This document shows, piece after piece, positions 58,858 through 64,000 of a DNA stretch of 64,000 bases (position 1 is the first letter of the stretch; every line of letters begins with the position of its first letter). The position numbers and the translations under genes were made by a program. The notes below the pieces were generated by a model, which saw only the letters and a list, made by a program, of their open reading frames with translations, had not been told where the DNA came from and ran no database searches. This stretch comes from Flavonifractor sp. An10 (GTDB taxonomy: Bacteria > Bacillota > Clostridia > Oscillospirales > Oscillospiraceae): the NCBI RefSeq assembly GCF_002161215.1, contig NZ_NFMB01000004.1, positions 310,001 through 374,000 on the forward strand. Reading direction: 5' to 3'.

Positions 58858-61800
58858 TCAATAGCCGGTGCGGGGCAGGGGGTCTGTGGGCTTGTAGACC
58901 CTGGTCACCCACCGGGAGGTGGCCATGATCCACTGGCCGTTGTACACGCCGCCCACATCCGCCTGGTTGACGAACTGGCTGCCGCCGGTGAGCCAGGCGT
59001 AGACGGTGGCATAGACCTGGGGCGTCTCCACCTGCCGGAAGTTGGCGGGAACCACGCCGAAGGACACCATGAACTCGGTGACATACTCGTTGTAGGCCAG
59101 GCCCAGGGCGGCCTTGGAGGCATCCAGCACATAGTTCTGCTGGGTACTCAGGTTGTCGTACATGGTACGATAGTTGGGGTTGAGGTTGGTCTTGTAGACC
59201 ACCTTATAATTCCCTGGCACGTTGTAGGTGCCGGTAACAATCTTGTCCAGTCGCACCGCCTGGCCGGGCAGGGTATCGCGCCAATAAAATGAGGTGAGGC
59301 TGGTGGTGGAGTTGTTGGCAATGCCGCTGAAATCGTAGCGGATCTGCTGGCCGGGCATGACCTCCACATAGCCGGTCTTCTGGATGCTCACATTGGTGTA
59401 GAGGCTCTTATTGGTCATGGCCGCCTTGACAATCTGGCCGGCAAACTCAATCTCCACCTCGATGGGGGTCTTGTCCAGGCCGTAGAAGTCCGCGGCCTTG
59501 GACTCCACGATTTTGTACCGGCCCAGGGGCAGCGGCCGGGAGGAGGCGACGCCGTTCTTGTCCGTCTGGATGGTGTCCACCAGATTGCCTGTTTTGGCGT
59601 TGTAGATCTCAAACTCCGTGCCGGGGATGGGGGTACCGGCGGGCCAGCCGTTCATGGAGTTATAGTCCGCCGAGGTCTTGGTCACCTGGATCTGCCCTGT
59701 GATGGGGGTGTTCTCCCAGGCGATTTCCGTGGTCTCCCCGGACTCCACATAGACGGTCTTTTTCTCCGTGTCGGGGACGTAGCCTTCATTCTCTAACTCT
59801 CTGAGATAATACCGGCCGGCCTCCATGCCCTCAATCAGCACATACCCCTCGTTGTCCGAAGTGTACTGGCCGATGGGGGTGTTGGTGTCATCATAGAGGA
59901 TGAACGATACCCCATAGATGCCCTCGCCGGTGGTACTGTCTGTCTTGTGGATGAGGATGGCGCTGACCGGCGTGTTCTCCACCCGGAGGGTGGTGGTTTT
60001 GCCGTTCTCCACCTCAAAATAGTGGGGCGTATCGTCCAGACGGAAGCCCTCCGCGCTCTCGATCTCCACAGCGTAATACGACCCGTCCTCCAGGGACAGG
60101 AACGCCCGGCCATTTTTGTCGGTGGTCACGGTGTCCACCAGGGCATCATCCATGCGGCGGATTTCAAAGGTCACATTGGGGATGCGCTCCCTGGTGTCGT
60201 CCGCATTGACCTTGATGATCTCCACGCCGCCGACGGGGTCGTTATAAAACGTGAGCGTTTGTGTATCCTCTGGATTTACCTGAACCGTCTGGCTCTGGGT
60301 GGCCGGGTCGATGGTGTAGCCCTCGATGGTCTTGGTCTCCCTGGCCACAATGGTGCCGGTGACGCCGGAGATGCGGATCTCGCCGTTCTGGTCCGTGGTG
60401 TACAGGCCCAGGCTGGACAGGTGGCCGTTTTCGTCGTCCACATAGCCGCCGTCGGCGTAGGTCAGCTCAAACTCCACCCCGGCAAGCGGTTCCTTCGTCA
60501 CGGAGTCCAGCTTGCGGATCACCAGGGTGCCCTTGGCCTGGTTATAAAACCTAAGCGTCTGCACCTCGCCCGCCTTGATCTCAATGGACTTGGGGGCTCC
60601 GTCCAGGACATATCCCTCCAGGGCCTTGACCTCCCGGGCGGTGATGGTGGTGCCCGGCTCCAGGCCATCAATCACGATGCGGCCCGCCTCATCGGTGATA
60701 TACTCGCCGTTGGAGGGGCCGACTACCGCACCGGAGCTGTCCGTGACCAGGAAGGTCACGCCCTCCAGAGGCGTGGTGGTGCCCTCGATATACTTCTCGA
60801 TCACCAAGGTGGTGCTGGGCGTGTTCTCAAAATAAATTGTCTGCGTGTCATTGGCATTGACCTGAACCGTCTGGGTCTGCTTGGCGGGGTCAATGGTGTA
60901 GCCGGGGATGGTGGCTGTTTCGGTGACCACCAAGGCGCCCACCACGCCGTCGATCTGGATCTTGCCGTCCTTGTCGGTCTTGTAGATGCCGTTGCTGGAG
61001 AGGTAGCCATTCTCATCCGGCACATATTCACCTGTGCTGGTGGTCACTTTGAACGTAACTCCCTCCAGAGGTTCGCCGGTGAGGGAATCCCGCTTGTCGA
61101 TGATGAGGCTGCCCGCCTTGGAGTTGGTCACCACCACCGTCTGGGTGTCGCCGCCCTCTCCTATGACTACATTGGTGGATGGGGCATCCATGACATACCC
61201 CTGGGGCGCCTTGATCTCCGTGAGCACGTAGGCGCCGGGGGCCAGGTTGGTGACGTGGATCTCACCCGCCGAATCTGTGGTAAAGATGCCGTTCTGGGTC
61301 AGCGTGGAGTCTCCAATGACTCCATCCAGGCCCACCTCACAGCCGGCGGCGGTCGTGATTCTGAACTCCGCTCCGGCCAGCGGCTGGCCGGTGGCGCTGT
61401 CCCGTTTCTGGATGATCAGCTCACCCTTGGGCTGATTCTTAAAAGTGAGGCTGACCGTCCGGCCCTCTTTGATCTGTACGGTCTGGGACTGGGTATCGAT
61501 GAGATAGCCGGGAGGGGCCTGGGTTTCCGTCACCACCACGCTCTTGCCCGGCTGGAGGCCGGAGATCAGGATTTCGCCGGTCTCGTCGGTGCGGAAGATG
61601 CCGTTGGAATCGCCAATGAAGCTCCCGTCCGCATATGTAATCTTGAACTCGGCGTCGGCCAGGGTCACGCTGGGGTTGACCGAGCACACCTTGCGGATGA
61701 GCAGATTGCCGTCCGGCATATTTTCAAATCGAACGGTAATGACACTCTGTTCTCCGTTGTCCGCCAGATAGACAGTCTCGGAGGACTGGATGATGCTGTA

Positions 61801-64000
61801 CCCATCCGCCGGGTCTACCTCCTCGACCACGTATGCCCCGGGCTCCAGGCCCGTCCAGATGGCCATGCCGTTGGAGCCGGTCACCTTCTGGCCGATCACC
61901 GTGCCGCCGGTGCCGGAGGCGCCGCCCAGGAAGCGGAGCTGGAATCTGGCACCGCCCAGTGCCTCGCCGGTGACGCTGTCATATTTTCCCACCACGATAG
62001 CGTTGAGGGGCACATTCTGGAAGGTCACCGTCTTGTCCTTGCCGCCGGTGATGTAGAGCTCCTGGGTGGCGGGTTCCTTGATGGTGAATCCGGGGGCGGG
62101 CTCCAGCTCCGTCACCTTGTACCAGCCGTCCCGCAGGCCCTCCAGAACGATCTGACCGTTGGCGTCGGTGAAGTGGGTGCCCAGGTCGTTGAGCTCGCCG
62201 GTGTCGGTGTCATTGCTGCCGTACCATACCTGGAACTTGGCCCCCTGGATGGGGCTGCCGGTGATGCTGTCCACCTTCTGGATGGTGAGGGTGGGCTTTT
62301 TGTGGTTCTCAAAGTAGACGGTGTGGTTCCGGTTGGGGTAGAGGGTCACCAGCTGGCTGGGGGCGTCCAGCAGATAGGGGGAGGGCACGGATTGCTCCGT
62401 GATCTCATATACCCCGGGCAGCAGATTCTCCAGGGTGGCCGTGCCGTCTTCCCCTGTCTTAATTTCATCCACGCTGTGGCCGTCCGCCGCCTCCACCAGG
62501 AATACGGTGTCCGGCACAGGCTCCCCGGTGTCCGCGTCCCGCTTCACTACCGTCAGGTTGGGCCGGATGTCGTTCTCCAGAATGATGGTGGAGGTCTTGC
62601 CGGGGAACAGCTCCACATGGCGCTCCACCGGGTCGATGATGTGGTCCGAAACCGTATCCAGCTCCTTGACCGAGTACACCCCCGGCTCCAGCCCGGAGAT
62701 CAGGATTTCGCCGTTCTCATCGGTGGTGCGGTCCAGATACCGGCTGCCGTCTTCAATTTTAGCGATACGGAAGGTCACGCCGGCCAGCCGGGAACCGTCC
62801 GCGCTCAGCTTGATGAGGTGCAGGGAGGGTTTCACAGAGTTGGTGAACACGAACCGGGCCGTCTGGTTGGCCTCCAGCTGGATGATCCGCTGGGCCTCGT
62901 CGATGATGTAGCCGGGGCATTCCAGCTCGGTGACCACATAGGCCCCGGTGGGCAGCTCGGACAGGTCGATCTCTCCGTTCTGGTCGGTGGTGAACTCCGC
63001 CGGGCCCCAGGAACCGTCCACCGCCTCAATGCGGAACCTGGCGTTGGGGATCACCTTGGACGGGTCGGCGCTGTCCACCTTGACCAGCCAGATGCCGGGC
63101 TTCTGGTCGTTGAAGAAGTACAATTCCTTGATGCCGTCCCCGGCTTTCAGCTCGATCTCCTGGGGAGTGGAGTCCACCAGATGTCCGCTGTCCCCGGTGT
63201 CCACCTCCTGCACCCGATAGGTGCCGGGCTGGCAATCGGTGAGCAGGATTTCGCCCAGGGCATCGGTTTCGTAATCGCCCAACAATACACTATCCCGCCA
63301 GATGCGGAACGTGACGCCGGACATGGTTTCATGGCTCAAACGGTCGTATTTGATGATCTTCAGGCCGGGCAGGGCCTCGTTCTTCAGGGTGTAGGTGACG
63401 CACTCCCCGGCGACGACGGTGGTGGTATAGGTCTGGGGATCCCGTTCCCAGCCCTCCGGGGCGGACAGCTCAACAATCTCATAAGCTCCGGGTTTCAGCT
63501 CCGTGAAGGTATAGGAACCGCCGGTGGCCGTCTCGCCGGTGTAGACGGCGCCGCTCTCGATGTGCTTGATCTGGATCCGGGCCCCGGCCAGGCTGGCGCC
63601 GGTTGCCGCATCCACCTTGATCACACGCAGATCGCCGTAGGGTTCATTTTCAAAATCCACTTCGGCCACCTCACCATAGCGGACGGTGACCTGCTTGACC
63701 GGCTCCTCGCCCAGCAGATGGTACTCCGGGGGCACCCGCTCATAGATGGTGTAATTACCCACCTCGGTGAGGGGGATGGTGATGGATCCGGACTCCGGCG
63801 TGGTGTAGACGCCGATGGTGTCGCCGTCCGGGCCCACCACCTCGAAGGTGGCGCCGGAGAGGGTGACAGTAGTGCCCGTCTCATACTTGGTGATCTTCAG
63901 GGCGGTGTTCTTAGGCTCGGGATCGGGTTCATCCGGCTCCGGCGTGTCTGAGTAGTTGGAGATGGCGTTGCGGAGCAGGCTGGTCTTGGGGTCTGTGTCA
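58858..64000 (-). CDS. Giant Cna-B/SpaA repeat surface adhesin, N-terminus outside window
   Basis: At least 1713 aa; the frame is open to the right edge. It contains at least 16 tandem Cna-B (SpaA-type) domains of about 85-90 residues, each beginning with a strand like 'LIIQKRDSATGQPLAGAEFR' or 'LVIRKLDSVTKEPLAGVEFE' (isopeptide Lys) and ending with 'GEIRISGVTG'/'PGAYVVEE'-like strands (partner Glu) and 'VTFKNQPKG'. A different C-terminal domain of ~190 residues ('MPGQQIRYDFSGIANNSTTS', 'NLNPNYRTMYDNLSTQQNYV') follows. The protein ends TDPLPRTGY, an LPxTG-like motif with no membrane helix or basic tail after it. It probably mediates cell contact for conjugation or host adhesion. Confidence 0.9.
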   Translation of the reverse strand, partial: DTDPKTSLLRNAISNYSDTPEPDEPDPEPKNTALKITKYETGTTVTLSGATFEVVGPDGDTIGVYTTPESGSITIPLTEVGNYTIYERVPPEYHLLGEEPVKQVTVRYGEVAEVDFENEPYGDLRVIKVDAATGASLAGARIQIKHIESGAVYTGETATGGSYTFTELKPGAYEIVELSAPEGWERDPQTYTTTVVAGECVTYTLKNEALPGLKIIKYDRLSHETMSGVTFRIWRDSVLLGDYETDALGEILLTDCQPGTYRVQEVDTGDSGHLVDSTPQEIELKAGDGIKELYFFNDQKPGIWLVKVDSADPSKVIPNARFRIEAVDGSWGPAEFTTDQNGEIDLSELPTGAYVVTELECPGYIIDEAQRIIQLEANQTARFVFTNSVKPSLHLIKLSADGSRLAGVTFRIAKIEDGSRYLDRTTDENGEILISGLEPGVYSVKELDTVSDHIIDPVERHVELFPGKTSTIILENDIRPNLTVVKRDADTGEPVPDTVFLVEAADGHSVDEIKTGEDGTATLENLLPGVYEITEQSVPSPYLLDAPSQLVTLYPNRNHTVYFENHKKPTLTIQKVDSITGSPIQGAKFQVWYGSNDTDTGELNDLGTHFTDANGQIVLEGLRDGWYKVTELEPAPGFTIKEPATQELYITGGKDKTVTFQNVPLNAIVVGKYDSVTGEALGGARFQLRFLGGASGTGGTVIGQKVTGSNGMAIWTGLEPGAYVVEEVDPADGYSIIQSSETVYLADNGEQSVITVRFENMPDGNLLIRKVCSVNPSVTLADAEFKITYADGSFIGDSNGIFRTDETGEILISGLQPGKSVVVTETQAPPGYLIDTQSQTVQIKEGRTVSLTFKNQPKGELIIQKRDSATGQPLAGAEFRITTAAGCEVGLDGVIGDSTLTQNGIFTTDSAGEIHVTNLAPGAYVLTEIKAPQGYVMDAPSTNVVIGEGGDTQTVVVTNSKAGSLIIDKRDSLTGEPLEGVTFKVTTSTGEYVPDENGYLSSNGIYKTDKDGKIQIDGVVGALVVTETATIPGYTIDPAKQTQTVQVNANDTQTIYFENTPSTTLVIEKYIEGTTTPLEGVTFLVTDSSGAVVGPSNGEYITDEAGRIVIDGLEPGTTITAREVKALEGYVLDGAPKSIEIKAGEVQTLRFYNQAKGTLVIRKLDSVTKEPLAGVEFELTYADGGYVDDENGHLSSLGLYTTDQNGEIRISGVTGTIVARETKTIEGYTIDPATQSQTVQVNPEDTQTLTFYNDPVGGVEIIKVNADDTRERIPNVTFEIRRMDDALVDTVTTDKNGRAFLSLEDGSYYAVEIESAEGFRLDDTPHYFEVENGKTTTLRVENTPVSAILIHKTDSTTGEGIYGVSFILYDDTNTPIGQYTSDNEGYVLIEGMEAGRYYLRELENEGYVPDTEKKTVYVESGETTEIAWENTPITGQIQVTKTSADYNSMNGWPAGTPIPGTEFEIYNAKTGNLVDTIQTDKNGVASSRPLPLGRYKIVESKAADFYGLDKTPIEVEIEFAGQIVKAAMTNKSLYTNVSIQKTGYVEVMPGQQIRYDFSGIANNSTTSLTSFYWRDTLPGQAVRLDKIVTGTYNVPGNYKVVYKTNLNPNYRTMYDNLSTQQNYVLDASKAALGLAYNEYVTEFMVSFGVVPANFRQVETPQVYATVYAWLTGGSQFVNQADVGGVYNGQWIMATSRWVTRVYKPTDPLPRTGY

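Noticed and set aside
59947-63951. A 1334-codon open frame on the + strand opposite the Cna-B adhesin gene
   Set aside because: It is an antisense shadow caused by GC-rich, biased codon use in the repeat gene. It has no family features and the - strand frame is clearly Cna-B.
58858-64000. The regularly spaced repeats of the adhesin gene as a CRISPR-like or satellite array
   Set aside because: The period is about 260 bp, repeats are similar only at protein level and there is no short identical repeat with unique spacers. No CRISPR array was seen anywhere.
1-64000. tRNA or rRNA genes and an att site for the conjugative element
   Set aside because: I looked for tRNA-like cloverleaf ends (GTTCRANYC) and long direct repeats at the likely left edge (27421-27704) and found nothing convincing. 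The right end is outside the window.

Overview
The window looks like a piece of a chromosome from an anaerobic gut member of the Clostridia (Oscillospiraceae-like). The signs are the combination of a Gram-positive type IV secretion mobile element (MobP3-type relaxase, VirD4/VirB4, PrgI-like, DUF3846, DUF3852 and Cna-B proteins), strong AGGAGG-type ribosome sites, and the contrast between a moderate-GC polysaccharide locus and a GC-rich (visibly about 60% or more) conjugative element. No rRNA or tRNA gene was recognised, so the assignment is inference.

Region 1 (1-1328) is insertion-sequence debris: the tail of an IS1595-type transposase, a 162-bp MITE and a decayed IS110-type transposase. Region 2 (1329-25665) is a surface-polysaccharide locus, all genes on the + strand and many overlapping by ATGA. 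It encodes phosphomannomutase, mannose-6-phosphate isomerase, GDP-mannose pyrophosphorylase, GDP-mannose 4,6-dehydratase and a reductase, which together make GDP-D-rhamnose (or a related 6-deoxyhexose). It also encodes three GT4-type glycosyltransferases (one with two GT domains), two methyltransferases, a Wzm/Wzt-type ABC exporter, two large GT-C-like membrane proteins, a cupin, a GDP-fucose-synthase-like epimerase, a UDP-galactopyranose-mutase-like flavoprotein, a polyprenyl-phosphate sugar synthase (GT2), a GtrA flippase, an rmlB remnant and a DUF368 (PopT-type) undecaprenyl-phosphate translocase. The likely logic is: a polymer is made on a lipid inside the cell and exported by the ABC transporter, side sugars are added outside by GT-C enzymes using GT2/GtrA-supplied lipid-linked sugar, and the lipid carrier is recycled by DUF368.

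Region 3 (25665-27704) is a second debris zone: an intact 847-bp IS5/IS427-type element, an IS66 fragment, four 22-bp iterons with a 32-bp palindrome, and an IS21 remnant with truncated istB. Region 4 (27705-64000) is an integrative conjugative element, read mostly on the - strand from high to low coordinates: a giant Cna-B repeat adhesin (running off the window), DUF3852, DUF4240, a TrbL/VirB6-like protein, a C5-DNA methyltransferase gene, ribbon-helix-helix and PrgI-like proteins, VirB4, a PP-loop ATPase, an M23 hydrolase, a lethal-factor-like metallopeptidase, accessory proteins, a hairpin-rich putative oriT, an RHH relaxosome protein, a MobP3-type relaxase, SOS-type genes (SRAP peptidase and Y-family polymerase), a Toprim primase and VirD4.

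Two features stand out. First, the methyltransferase gene is cut into three pieces by two different 'recombinase in trio' (RIT) elements, each carrying three overlapping tyrosine recombinase genes. One of them has a perfect 89-bp inverted repeat. Second, virD4 is split just downstream of its Walker A motif by a group II intron whose reverse transcriptase gene has itself been hit by an IS copy, a MITE copy, a nonsense codon and a frameshift. The MITE and the IS share terminal repeats and TA target duplications, linking the debris zone at the left edge of the window with the one inside the intron.
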